This document shows, piece by piece, positions 50,972 to 63,829 of a stretch of 64,000 bases of DNA. Position numbers and translations under genes: made by a program. Under the pieces are notes generated by a model. The model ran no database searches and had not been told where the DNA came from. It was given only the letters and a program-made list of their open reading frames with translations. This stretch comes from Myripristis murdjan (taxonomy: Eukaryota; Chordata; Actinopteri; Holocentriformes; Holocentridae). The DNA is taken from contig NC_043990.1 of the NCBI RefSeq assembly GCF_902150065.1, positions 13,379,240 to 13,443,239 of the forward strand. Direction: 5' to 3'. The first letter of the stretch is position 1, and each line of letters starts with the position of its first letter.

Positions 50972-50977
50972 AATAAA
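50972..50977 (+). promoter_or_regulatory. scamp3 polyadenylation signal
   Basis: AATAAA 839 bases after the stop, at the end of a T- and G-rich 3' UTR and 650 bases before the next gene. The last half of the UTR contains T tracts (50609-50629). Confidence 0.6.
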
Positions 50978-51632
50978 AATATTGTCATGCTTAATGAGTT
51001 TAATACATCCTTATGATTTTCAGAGATGGAGGTGTGGACTTACCTAATACTGTATGTAAATGTTGTCTATTGCTGTGTTTATGCTTTAGCTGCCCAGTGT
51101 AAGCAAGACGATGCACTTGCATGCTGTTGCACTGTAGTTATCTGGGATCTGTGCTCTGTGTATTACAAGAGCATGCAGAAAACATTTTTTATTCTCTGGC
51201 GACCCCCAACTTCTTTGAAGGAAACAACATCCATGATGTCATCCTGGCAACTTGTTACTTTTTGGCTTCTGGATTTACTTGCCACTGATCCAAAGTGCAG
51301 TTGATGTTCGTGGGAAATTATTATCCATCCTTTGGAAAAATGCAATGAGTCCAGATCATTAATGTTGAAAGAGTTGTATTTTTTAAACTGTTAGAGTCTA
51401 TATACGCCCTATCTAAACGGTAACACTGTATGCAAAAATGTTACTAATATACACTCGCTCACTGGCAGTGTTGTAGTGCCAGTGACACTGGTGCTATTTG
51501 CATATATCCAGAGCAGCATTTCTGACATGTCATCCCCGCTGAAGCCTCCTGGCCTGATGTGACCATTAGGAAAGCGTCTGAGACTTCTGTGGGCTACCAT
51601 ACCGACGTCAGTGACTGGGCTTTACCGTGAAG

Positions 51633-54600
51633 ATGGCGGAGGCTGCCGCGACACCACAACACCGGTTTTTCTGTCATTGCTGTAAATGTGAAATAGACCC
51701 CAAACTCCCGGTGAGTGACTTAGCAGAGTGTGTTTATTATCACTTTCGCCGTGCCGGCCTGGGGAGTGATCGCTGCGCCTGCGGAAAGGCACCAAACAAG
51801 CTCCGTCCCGTTAAACATGCAAAGTTATAATTTACTAGGTTGATTTTTTTTTAAAGCATTCTGCGAGATAATTATGGAAAATACGCGGTCTTGTAATCGG
51901 CTGCTGTTGTGAGAATAGTGTGAGCACGAGGAAGCTGCAAGATCTTTAACATTAAGGAGAACAAATTTGGCGATTCGTGTTGCCATATTTAGAAGCGCCA
52001 CTGAAGGCGACTTTGTGTCCAGCTCGTCCACTATCAACCGAGACGCAAGGAGGAAGGGGCCGGGCAAGTCAGCGCACAGCTTCCCAAACTTTTTGTCATG
52101 TCACGGATCCGTGAATAGATTAAATGCGGTGAAGGCCAGTTTGATTTTTCTCTTTTAAGAGTTTGACGGAGATGTTTTTAGATGTTTTAGGGGAATTAAT
52201 TACTATAATTGGGGAGGCATCAGTGGGTAAAGCCTATAAAATCATTTTGTCCAGTGGATCAAATAATAGTGAGATTAAGCTCCTTCATTTTGCATTTGAA
52301 CCAGCGCTCCTCAGGGGTCCCTAAGGTCCGGGACCCCACTGTGGGAGCCACTGTTGCTGTGGCACAGTTGTCGCGCAGCTGACACTCTGTGAGGGCGTGA
52401 GTGCGCACCAGTATGTTGTTATGACAGACCAGTGAGGCACATGTGTGTATGTGTGAGAGGCAAATCACTGTGACTGTTTACCTTGTCAGATGTACTTTGG
52501 ATTGGTTAGTAATTTTTTTTTTTTTTTTTTTTTTTTTTGTCATCAAGGATTTCATCTGCCCCAGGTGTGAGTCTGGCTTCATTGAGGAGGTGACAGAAGA
52601 CTCCAGGTAGCCTGCAGTTTATTACATTGCAAACCATGCAACTACATTTTGTGTGTTTTTAATGATTTAAACTCAGTCAAAGGATAAGCTTTTTTTTTTT
52701 TTTTAATCACATGGTGTTCAATCTGTAAACAAGCCTGGTTTGGGGGGATTTGGGGGAATACAAGGCTTTCACCAGACAATATGCTTTTAAGTGTTGCATA
52801 TTCCACTTTAAACCACTGAACTGAAAACTTTTTCTTTTTCTTTTTTCCAGTTTCCTGGAGGACAGTTCCACAGTGCCCAGTGAAGATTCAAATACGCTCT
52901 TCTCAGAAGTATGTCCTTACACAAGTCAAATGTTGTTTAAAAGAATATGATCCTCTTTCTTTTACACTGTCATGTGATCAATTGCTTCTTCGGTCTACCT
53001 CCAAGTTATGGCAGCTGCTGTTTATGGAGCGCTCGGCGCTGCTGTCGCATCCCCCCGCCTCAGAGTCCAGCCCAGATGCCGGAGAGCAGGTACCTGCAGG
53101 TCAAGCCTGTCCTCCTCAGCCATCATCGGGGGAACCAGAGTCTCCCTCCCTGCCTGGACGGGACAGGAGGTCATCCCGGCCTGAGCAGATGCCTGCAGTG
53201 GAAGGGTGGGTGGAGATGGCACACAGAAAAATCAGCAGTGCTGGTTAAATTCTGAGAGAAATTCAGCATTATGCCAGTATTTATACTGATGTCCACACCC
53301 ATTGGAGTCTGTTTACCTCTTTTACATTGTATTGAACATTCACCCCAAAGCCATATCAGCTCTATATGTGGAGAACAACACTTGTCAGCTCAGTAGCTGT
53401 CACTGAAAATCAGCACTTGTTAACACTGAAACATCTGCTGTGAATGTCCTGTCATATTAATTTCAGTTTCATGTCTATTGTGATGTGCAAGGATACAAAA
53501 AGGTGAACTCCAGTTAGTGAGCACTGCAAGACCAACAGCTACCACTATGAATTAATAACAGTATTAGGACAGTCTCAAAAAATAATAAAATAATAATTCA
53601 TTTATAGCTGAGCCCATTTTCATGTGACTTTCGTAAGTGATACCGCTGTCTGTAATGGTGACAATGAATTTAAGATTTATTGGCTTCAAAATGTGGGTAA
53701 TTGGGTCTTACCCCCAATTTGCATGACGAGTTATGTTTTCCACATAATCAAAATAATACTGTCCCTGTTCAAGGTGATGTTCCACCCGTGGTTGTCCATG
53801 TCAGCTGAAGAGTCGATATTGAGTCACTTGTTGCTTTATAAGGCCAAGAATACAAGATTGGTCTATGTGTATTGTGTTGAAAAGAGTTTCTTTGAAGGAC
53901 ACCCAATTCATCGCTTCATATCAAATACACAAATTCATTATTTTTCATCTTATATAAGAGTATTTCAGAAATCTTACTATGAGGTAGGGCTGGGCGATGA
54001 ATCCATTATTGGAATTTAGGTTTGATATAGATCCAAAAAAAATAGCTGAATTGTAAAATCAAGATTTTGACTACGTATGTTATATTGTGGGTGGGAAAAA
54101 GCTGCTGGCCATATCACCCAGCCCTACTTTGAGGCTCAGTTGTGGGCTGATATATGCAGTAATAATACATTTGTAATTGGTCTTGTGCTCAGTCATTTTG
54201 GCTAAAGAGAACAACTTTATACCTCTGTCAGTGGGTTTAGTAGCTCCAGGTGAAATCATAAAAGCATGGCATGAATTGGAAGTGTTGAATGAAAATATGT
54301 CTTTTTTGAAAGTGCACTAAAATAGACTTCTTTTCTCTCTGTCTTTGCCTCATGAAGGATTGTGCAGCAGTTCTTGGCTGGCCTATTTGCCAACAATGGA
54401 AACCCGGGCGCCGCACCAGCTTCTCTGTAAATGCTTTTTCATTTTCCATTCACATCATTGGTTTTTCAGAATTTCTAATTTTTTTTTCTGATAGTCTCTC
54501 TCTCTCTCCCTCTCTCTCTGTCTGTCTGTCAGGTCTAGCATGCTACAGTTGCACTCAAACCCCGGGGACTATGCGTGGGGTCAGGGAGGTCTGGACGCTG

Positions 54601-56335
54601 TCATCACAGAGGTCAGTGATGTCAGCACTGATAATATCCAGGCATTGTGGCTGCATGCTGAGTTGTAACTACATTCCCTCCCCATTTCCACGTTATTGCA
54701 TTCAACCCCCTACACTCTGTTGTTACCGAGTTATAAGCTGTTTATTTTTCTTGTTCTCTTTCATTCTTCTGGACTCTCTTTCTGCCTTACACTTGTTTTC
54801 ATTCCAGGCTATCTCCATCTCTCCCCCAATCCCTGCCATCCCATACCTCTATGTATATATCCTTTGTTTTTTTGTTTTGTTTTTTTCATTCCACTCCTTT
54901 AGCTGTTGGGACAGTTGGAGAGCACAGGTCCACCCCCTGCAGAGAAGGAGATGATCTCATCCCTGCCCACAGTTTGTGTCTCTCAAGAGCAGACAGGTTG
55001 GGTTCCCAGCATGGCCACATCATCACTATATGCATACATGGGATGGCATCAGGGGTGCAAAAAAGAAATGTGAAAAAAAAAAAAAAAAAAACCTGTTCAA
55101 AACACAATAAACCCAACGAAGTCTCATGTTGAGGGCGACTGAGTTACTTGACTGTGAATGTTCGTTGTACTTTGAATTGGAAGATGAAAAGTGCCGTGTT
55201 ACAGACACATGAGTGTCTGTATGAAAGCCATACAACCGCACACTTAGCTGATCAATTAATGAATGTGCTGAAAGTCTTTTTATGTTTGTTTCAAATAGTC
55301 TAAAGAGACAAATATTTTTGCAAATAAGACAAAATACAGAGAAAATACCAGGAAATGGCAGTGTTTTTTTCTCTCTCTTTCTAATGTACCACGCAAACTG
55401 AACCAAAGCCGACATCGTGACCCAAAAACCACCCTACAAACCGAACCGTGGGTTAACTGAGCTGTTTCACCCCTAGATGACATGCCTCAGTCCCATACCA
55501 GAACCTGTAACTCAGAGCTTTGTCTGAACGGGTTTGGCTTGAATGTGGAGTTTGTGTTTAAAAGCAGCTAAACCTGTTCACACACCGTTTGATTGGGTCG
55601 GTAATGTGGAAACAGCTAAAAAGGAGCGCACACATTGGACAGGCATCTGTGTTACAAATGTATCACTGTGTTGCTCTGTGATGGTCTAGACACCCACCCC
55701 TGCACATTTCACATGTGATGAATCATTAAAAATCCCATGACTAGGCTTTTTGTTTCCACTGTTTAATAAAGTCCATCTTTCTTTCGGGCCCTGACACATA
55801 TACAAGCACTCTCACTCTTCCTGTTTCTTTGTGTTTCTTGTTTTTCTCTCGTAGACTGCAGACTGGAGTGTCCGGTGTGTAGGGAGGAGTATTCATTAGG
55901 GGAATCTGTCAGACAGCTACCCTGCCTCCATTATTTCCACAATGATTGTATAGTGCCTTGGCTTGAACTCGTAAGTATGAGGAGTTTTTTTTTTACATAA
56001 CATCTATCAGATTTGTCATGGAGGGCTCTTTATTATGTCATGCATCCTGACCCAGGGGCTTCAGAGATAAAATAGGAAATATTTTGTTACCCGAGGGTGT
56101 TCTAGTGTTATCTAATACTGCACCATAGATAATTTCTTACGACTGATATTTTGCCTGCAGCTTGATGCGCTTTCCGGGCCTCACGCTGCTGAATGTTTCT
56201 CCCTCCCCACAGCATGATACCTGTCCAGTGTGCCGTAAAAGCCTCGATGGCGTCGACAACAGCCTCCCTCCCACATCAGAGCCGCCAGATCACCGCTCCA
56301 TCAGGACAGAGCAGCAGGAGAGGCAGGCGATCTGA
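51633..56335 (+). CDS. rnf115: RNF115 (BCA2), RING-H2 E3 ubiquitin ligase
   Basis: Nine exons with consistent phases: 51633-51710, 52548-52606, 52851-52908, 53006-53205, 54358-54426, 54533-54611, 54903-54996, 55855-55970 and 56213-56335, giving 291 aa (human 304). The N-terminal zinc finger has Cys14/Cys17 and Cys30/Cys33 (FFCHCC...ICPRCES). The middle holds [14 protein letters not shown], matching the human stretch with the AKT/14-3-3 serines, and [19 protein letters not shown]. The C-terminal RING-H2 has all eight ligands (Cys218, 221, 236, His238, 241, Cys244, 255, 258) and reads [26 protein letters not shown] favours RNF115 over its sister RNF126 (WLEQHDSC). The protein is a cytosolic ligase acting in receptor traffic and proteostasis. 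The exon 4 part between the two zinc modules is shorter and more divergent than in human. An AATAAA at 56429-56434 lies 94 bases after the stop. Confidence 0.96.
53249..54357. other. rnf115 intron 4, main part
   Basis: About 1.1 kb, AT-rich, with one MITE (53985-54126). No exon was seen; the long open frames across it lack splice borders and family resemblance. Confidence 0.7.
53985..54126. mobile_element. Complete hAT-type MITE with legible ends
   Basis: A 142-bp unit begins TAGGGCTGGGCGAT and ends ATCACCCAGCCCTA, inverted repeats with one mismatch over 14 bases. The flanking octamers CTATGAGG (53977-53984) and CTTTGAGG (54127-54134) differ at one base, as expected of an aged 8-bp target duplication. 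No coding capacity. The same terminal sequence ends the element at 18070-18419. Confidence 0.9.
54997..55854. other. rnf115 intron 7
   Basis: 0.86 kb with a poly-A tract near 55073-55090 and no recognisable exon or repeat family. Confidence 0.65.
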
Positions 56336-56428
56336 GAAACAGGGCCGACGGATTCTCCCTCCGTCTCTGTCTTCCAAGAGGCTCACCGCCGCAGACCTCA
56401 TCTTTCACCCCACGTCGACTGCTTGTTT

Positions 56429-56434
56429 AATAAA
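56429..56434 (+). promoter_or_regulatory. rnf115 polyadenylation signal
   Basis: First AATAAA after the stop codon, at a normal distance of 94 bases. Confidence 0.6.
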
Positions 56435-57359
56435 ATGATAGATCACGTCATGCATCATGATCATAACTTGTGGCTTTAACTCTCAGACCCACTCGATTTA
56501 CTCTGCCAAAGAACTTTGTTTTCTACTCCAGTGCTGCCTCTTGAGTTACACTACACAGAAATGGACGCGACATTTTGCTGACAGGATGTTGTTGGAAGTG
56601 TTGTGTCCTTCTCGCTACGCTGGCCTCTTATGTGGTTTTCTGAATGACTGACGCAGCTGTCATGAACTTATAACTGCTGAGCTGCCGGTGATTCTCAAAA
56701 ATGATGGGAATTCACAGATTTATGAAGTAACACTTTTTTTTTTTTTTTTTTTCCAAATGAAGGCTCTTCCTAGGACAATTTTGTAAGTCTTCTTTGGCCT
56801 TCATTCTCCCAACTGATCTGAAAAAGCTATTATTAAAGCCTAACTCTGTGATCCTTTCCCTCTCTACCTCCGTTCTTCTCCTTCATTTCTGATACAGACT
56901 TTGTTGTGCAGACTTGTCTTTTGAGCCCTTTAGTCGGATGTTGGTTTAACATAGCAGTTTTGTTTCAGTGAGGCTTTTGCATATTTGTAAATCTGTGTTT
57001 TTATTCCACTGGCCTGTTGTATTTTGCAGTCTGTGTTGTTGTAACTGCCTAATACCCAACAGTTATTATTTATTTATTTAGTCAAATCATCTGTAGACCT
57101 CATGCTTGTGCATAGGCTCGGAAAAGAGAGCAGAATAGAATAGAAGAGAGTTCATATTGCACACTGATCCAGTCAATTCTATCCTTTCTTAAAGGGACCG
57201 GATTGGAAACAGGCTCCTCAGCTATACTGTTATTCTAACCCTTTTCCTTTAATTCATATAGGCTGTCTTCTGTCTTAAGAACTGTACCTGTGTTATTATG
57301 TGAAATTTAGCTTCATTCAATCAGTCAACACAGTGTAAAGTAAAAAATGGAATATTATG

Positions 57360-57930
57360 CACAACAGCAGTGGGGGAATAGATTAGAAAACAACTGAAGA
57401 TAATTAAGAAACAGTGGTCGAGGAATAGGCCAGAATAGATCCGACTGGAAGAGAATAGTGGAATGGAATAACATAGAGCAGCACAGAACAAAATTAAATT
57501 AATAATTTATAAAAGAAAACAGTAGGATGAATAAAATAAAATAAAAACAAACAAACAAACAATAGACCAGAATGATGAAACAGTGGTAAAGAATAGACTA
57601 GAGGAACAGACCAGAATGGTGCAATAGAATAACACAGAATAACAATATAAGGTAAAACAGTAGTGGGGCAATAGAACAGAAAAGAAAACAGTAGTGAGGG
57701 GGATATTAAAAATAAAAAATCAGTAGAATAATATTAGCAATGAAAAGTGGTCGAGGAATAGGCTAGAATAAATCAGAATGAAAGAGATTATTGGAGTAGC
57801 ATAGATCAGTATTAAACAGAAAAACAGAAATGAATAAATTATTGATATAAGTCGAACAGAATTGGGAAACAGTGGTCGAGGAATAGACTAGAGGAACGCA
57901 ACATATCAGAATAGTGGAACAGAACAGCAT
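57360..57930. repeat. Degenerate array of 'GTGGTCGAGGAATAGRCYAGAATAGA' units
   Basis: AGTGGTCGAGGAATAG occurs at 57413, 57746 (AAGTGGTCGAGG) and 57871, with weaker copies at 57367, 57582 and 57658. Each is followed by text of the type AGACTAGAGGAACAG, CCAGAATAGTGGAA or AACACAGAATA. Spacing is irregular (about 45-170 bases). It looks like an old minisatellite or satellite remnant; the A-rich text from about 57120 on may belong to it. Confidence 0.7.
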
Positions 57931-58083
57931 TCAATTAATTATTGATAATTGATTCCGCCTCGTTGCCCTCCCATATGTATTCTCCACATATATGTTGTCA
58001 GTGGCCCCGTCCCTCGGTCGGTGGTCCAGACTTGTCGCTGTTGAGGGCAAACGGTGCCAGGCTGACAGTTGACTGTTGCATAC

Positions 58084-58234
<151 letters not shown>

Positions 58235-58289
58235 CTAGCTCTGCGTGTGTGGGAACGGGAAATAGTAAAATAATGAAACACTGAGATTT

Positions 58290-58616
58290 TTGTCTCACAC
58301 ACACAGAGAGAGAGAGAGGGTGACCAGTGACCGCAGGGACCGCGCTCGACCGACATCTGCCCTCCTCTCTCCTGCTCGACTCTCCTCCCTCCTCCCTCCC
58401 TCCCTCCCTCCTCCTCCTCCTCGGTCCGTCCTCCTCCCTCCCTCCCTCCTCTGTGGGACTGAGAATGCCCGTGTTGTACTGACAGTAACGATACGGGCTG
58501 AGCAGACATGGAGGCCCGATTAACGAGAGGCCCATCTTGACACATCCAGGCTCAGCTAACGGCGTATCGGAGGAGGATTTCGGACCTTCTCGGAGATATC
58601 ACGGATCCTATTTACT
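58290..58616 (+). other. Probable noncoding first exon of the rightmost gene
   Basis: A CpG-rich block with a long pyrimidine tract (58379-58450) ends at a good donor, TTTACT then GTAAGG, at 58616/58617. It carries a short upstream open frame of 10 codons (58508-58540, starting MEARLT). Its left edge is a guess. It would splice to the acceptor at 63610/63611, giving a 5 kb first intron. Confidence 0.5.
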
Positions 58617-61600
58617 GTAAGGGAACGCGGATTTTAGGGCCGAGGGAGAAGAAATAGAGGGAGATCCATTTCGGGTCTCTGTTGATTCAACGCAGCCGCC
58701 ATTTTGTTGACAGTTGGTGTTTTTTTTAATAACGTACACAGCGCTGCATCTATTATGTTATACCACCGAAATACGAATCGCCGCGTGTTTGTGCGTGTAA
58801 TTTAGTCGTTTTTGATGGTGTGTTTGTCTTTGAAACATCGTGGGGGGAAGGTGTTTCTGGGTTTAGCTGACTTGCTAGTGCATCGTTAGCCGTCGTAGCT
58901 GAGATGTAGTAACACGAGTGCGTACGAGAATGTAACGGAGATGTAAGGCACCTCACTCGTCTTGTGTTTTTCTGTCATTTTCGCCACATTTTCCGAAAAG
59001 CCACACGCTTGTGCCATTGATTTGCACCATACACACAGTGTGGCTTGTGTTGAATGAAATTGGCGTAAATTGTCCTCCACCAGGCTGCCTGATAGATGGC
59101 TAGTTAGCCGCTGCCAGTGCCATTGATACAATGTAGCACAGCCTGTCTATTATTTGACGCTTGGTAGCTACTAGCTTGTTAACAAAATAAACACAGACCT
59201 TTTCTCATTGCGTGGGTTATAAAAAGGAACAAGTAGCGACGCTATCCCCCTTTTTCTCAGTGGTCTTGACATTTTTTGTATCCCCGTTATTTTGGAAAAC
59301 ATTTGCGCGAATGAATTGCACGTTGCAGGTCTACTCACATCATTGAAACTTATTTACATGCTGGCAAGGTTAACAGCCAAATTTTAGTTGGCAGCTCTGT
59401 TTTGTGTAGTGTTATGAGGTGGTATTAAACGTTCAGGGTCATTACTGTGATATAACACATGTGGTGAAAACAGTAGCCTACAAAGACATTTGTTATGGGA
59501 TTTCTAGCTTGAGGACGTGGAGCATGATAGCCACTCCGGGTAGTCATTCCAGATTTGGGGCTGTATTATACTCCTAGCTGTACAGTATATCAGAGTTAAA
59601 AAAAAAAAAAAAAAAAAAAAAACAAGACCAACAACTAATCTGTGTGACATTTTTCATGTTTTGGTTTTTTGGCAAATCAGCGCTTGGAACATAAAATGTG
59701 TGGCCACCATGTTGATACGCACGAAGGGAGGACACAGAGCCAAATAATGTGAACACCGTTTCTGAACAATTTCAGAGGTGAGTGAACTAACTAGATTCCG
59801 ACACATCTTGACTTGATCTGCTGATTTTATTGTGGTAGCCTCACTGAATCACTGATGCGATCAACACCAGTCTAATGCATGCAGGAGCAGGATTTTTTTT
59901 TTTTTTTTTTTTTTAATTATTTTGTGATTGCACGCATAGCACCGGATCAGCCTCTCGCCTCTCCTCAGCCATCGCAAGGGCATGCCTTTGAGCCCCAATT
60001 TGCTTTTGTGGCAGAGCATGTAGGCTTATAATGAGCGCTATCAAACTATGGTGACTGTGCACTAAGTGAATATGATTACTCAGAATAAAAAATCAGAGTA
60101 ATCGTGAAGTAACTGCAGACGCACGAGTTGCCCATCTGGAGTCAAGTGTGTGTTGACTAGTAATAAAACCGAAAGCACATTACGTTGCCTGGCTGTAAAC
60201 TGCCGTTAAATAAACAATGTGTTGCATAACTGTAGAGCAAACATAAACAATCAAATGCAATCAAAATTATACTCCTATGACCCGTTCTGTTGTAATTAGC
60301 GACCAGACATAGGAAATAAGCAAGCTAGTTAGGACAAGGCATGAACTTCTGTGGCCTCATACAGGCGATGAGTGGGTGGCGCTGGATTTACTGACTGACA
60401 CCTGTCATTCCGGTTCTGTTTATTTCATCCTCGCCTTGCTGCAAGTTTAGCTTTGATGTTAATGCTTTATCACCGCCCCTACCGTTTAAGGCAGTTCATG
60501 GCGGCTATTGTTATCCGCTGATGGACTGTACAAACTGAATAGTAGTGAAGGAATTTGGGTCCCCCCTGAGAAAGGCTCTGTGCTAATACCGATGGAGAAT
60601 CAGCTATGGAAATGACATGGAGCTGTGCAGCCAGACGCCAGCCCTCATGTGAATGATGTTGGGGGTGGGTTGGATACTATTCCTCTGGCCAAAGGGAAAT
60701 CAGCAGTTATGAACAACGTGTGCAAAAGTGAGGAAGGAGTGAAAGGAGGGAGGGAGAGTAAGGGGAGGAGAGAAATGGGAGGGGGCGCGGGAAGTTGTTT
60801 ACTACGTTCTTAACTGCTCCACCGTTTTCTTTGCTCCTTGTCTTCTTAGTTATCTAGACTTTTTTTTCTGAACATGTTTAATCATTACTGGCAGTTGGTT
60901 TCATGTTATATGCCCTTGTTGCAACTTAAACCTCTGGTTATTACTCCAGACAGTAAAACTGAAAGACAGATTGACAGACATGATAGATATATGTCTTGAA
61001 AACCGGTAGTTTTAACTGCAGTATGACTGTAAAAGGTGAAATGACTGTAATGTGTCCTACATCCTTTCTGAGTAACTCAATGCAATGCATGGAAAGGAGA
61101 TGCTCTAGTGTCGGGGCTAATCAAGGTTTTTGAACTCTTGCTCACAAAACGGAAAGAGGCTCAGCTTAGCATCAGATCCTTTACAGGATAGAAAGAAGTG
61201 CCAGTAAATAATTCGACTCAGCTTGTTAGTCCTGAGAGGTGAGAGGAGTGTTTTGACTCCCCAAGAGGCTTTGCTCCACTCTCGTGTCAGTCTCTTACAC
61301 AGCCAGGTACTACAGCGGCTTATTTTTGGCCAAGCTGCTGTCAGAGTAGTGGAAGCAGCTAGTATCACTGCGTTCAGCTAGTATAAAAGAATGAGGAGAA
61401 CATTTGTCACTCTGCAAGAGAAGGACATAGGGAACTGAGTAGGGGGGTGGCGGGTGAAATGTGTTTTCGATTAAAGTAGGAACACAGTGACTTTGGTTTG
61501 TCTGCTGTTACTACTGCTTTCCAAGTTTGTGAAATAGAGGAGGAAGAGGACAGAAAAGCCTAAAGAAAAGGGTGAAAACACAGAGATTGATGGAGTGTTG

Positions 61601-63611
61601 TAGAAAAGAGGGAGGTGTGATGTGAGTGTGGTATGTGTAGCAAGGGGGAGTCTGGAGTTTTGAGGCGAAATGGAGTGAGTAATTGAAGTAAACACAGAGA
61701 AGAGGGCGTGGGCAACTACAGGCCAGACTCCAAGAATCGGGCTGCATTTTACTGTGTGGTTCAATTAAAAAAAGCAGCTTCCTCCATTGCTACTACTGTC
61801 TCCCACAATTGTAATCCAAAACAAGCATGTTTCCAAGTAGAGCTGAACAATATATTGTTTCAGCATCGACATCACAATGTGTGCATGTGCAATAGTCACA
61901 CTCCAGGATGCACAGTGATAAGCAATACAGATGAACAAACACATCATGCTACAACGTTTTTGCTGTTTGATACGAACAGCGGCACCTTGTCGCAGTGCTG
62001 GTTAAAAGTTAAAAAGTTAATGTCAAGGTTTGTTCCCTGCCCTAGTGTATGAAATACTCATCACACAACACACACACAAAACTTGCAGAATCCACATCTA
62101 TCTGCACATCTTGCCAGCATATCGAAAAATCAGTTTGTTCCTTGAGTTTGAAAGTTTTACCATCCTTAGCCATGCTGGGAGTCCTGTTAATCTTCCACCA
62201 CGCAGATTAAACAATTGAACATCATGAGAAATACTAGATTACATGTAACTAACGCAACTGTGACACTGAAAACAATTTGTAAAGTTTATTAAGAAACTTA
62301 TGTTGTTTTTCAAAATACCTCTCCACCTGTTCTCTCTCCACTTGTCCATGCCGGTGTCAGAGTTGCATATGTGATACCTAAGTGGAGGAGTCCAAGCTGA
62401 TTTACAGAGGGGTGGCAGAGGGCTGAACCAAGAGGGGCAGGAGTAGGAGGGGGATTTTTTTTTGTTTTGTTAGAGGAGGATAGACGTTTTAAAATACCCA
62501 AATGATGAAAATTCGGATTGTTAATTCTGCGTGTTAATTGCCTAATTAATATGTTTACCTGAATAACACACTGCATATATCTGGTGAAACTTCCTTTATT
62601 TTTCCATATTGCAATATTTATTAGGATATCCTAATTTCAGGTTTTTCCAATATTGTGCAGCCCTGGTTGTAAGGCTCTGTATATAGCAGATGTCATCTTT
62701 TTCGCCAGGAAGCTTTACAGATTTGATGACTTGTATGACTTTCCCAAGGCTCCATTAAGTGGCTCCTTTAGTGCTCTTCACTAATGTAGGGCACACAGAA
62801 ACCGCCGGCACGTTGACGCTCTATCACTTACTCTCAGTTGCTGCTGTGGACGGCTGGGAAAGGCGGCCGGATCCTCTGTCTAGTCCCAGAGGGCTCAATG
62901 TGCTGAGGTCACAGTTCTGAATTGCCTCCAAATGACTTCACCCAGAGAAAGCACCTGCTTGGGGGCGAATCCGCATTAAATCACTCAGTGGCCTTGGGGA
63001 GCTGCAGACGACTTCATTGAATTGGGCTGTCCTCTAAGGAGCACAATTAAGAAACATGCTGCTCTTTGCTGATGCTGTACTAGCCTATACTGGGAGCGGT
63101 TAGCCACTTTTACAGAGACACATTTTCACTCATCTAATGAGGGAAGCTCAGGGATTGCTCATTTGGCAGATTATCCCATAATACCTTGGAAGAATGTTGT
63201 GGCGGTGTGGATTTAGCCATTGACTTTGGACCTCGTATTCTTTGTACATCTCAGGTGGACAGTTCTGATTTTTTTTTAAAAGCAAGGGTTACATTTCTCG
63301 GGTAGTACAACCTTGCCTGTGTAAATGGGTCACAGATTGTTATAGGCTGTGAGGACGAACACCTCGTAAAAAGTCACCCAGACAGGATGAAGGACAGCCT
63401 CTAACCAAATAGATGATAAAAACCGTTGGCCCTCCTCCTGTTCCCTTCCCTCTCTCATTATGAGACATTTTATCTTTTTATGTTGTGATCTGTAGTGCAC
63501 TGTCTAAACTGTCATTGCTTGGTTGATGATCTGTGTTGTGATGACTAATGTGAAAATCTCTGGCTTTGTTTTTTTCCTTCCCCCCTCTCTCTACCTGTGT
63601 GTACTTTCACA
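58617..63611. other. Presumed first intron of the rightmost gene
   Basis: 5 kb with no coding exon found. The left 600 bases are CpG-rich. T or A tracts lie at 59598-59622 and 59892-59914. One MITE-like element spans 61838-62665. The remainder, 60-61.8 and 62.7-63.6 kb, shows nothing I can name. Confidence 0.55.
61838..62665. mobile_element. Aged hAT-like non-autonomous element
   Basis: The left end TAGAGCTGAACAATATATTG and the right end, reversed, CAGGGCTGCACAATATTGG, are imperfect inverted repeats of the 'GGGCTGCACGATATTG' type I know from fish genomes. The next stretch (CACAATGTGTGCATGTGCAA) also fits that family. No clear target duplication; about 830 bp, so other sequence may have inserted. 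Confidence 0.45.
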
Positions 63612-63829
63612 GCTGAAGGACGGAGAAAGAGGGCTGGACAGCCAAGGAAGGGAGAGCAGCCATCACAAAACAAGGATTGCTTCACATTCACCATTATCCC
63701 CCTCCCCCCTTTTCCCCCCTCATCCCTATCCCGTCTCCTTCTGGACCACTGCCTTTCTCCTAACAAAAACTCTACCTGGTATCCTAAGCATCCCCTCCCT
63801 AGTCATCCCACACACCCCCTAAATCTCTG

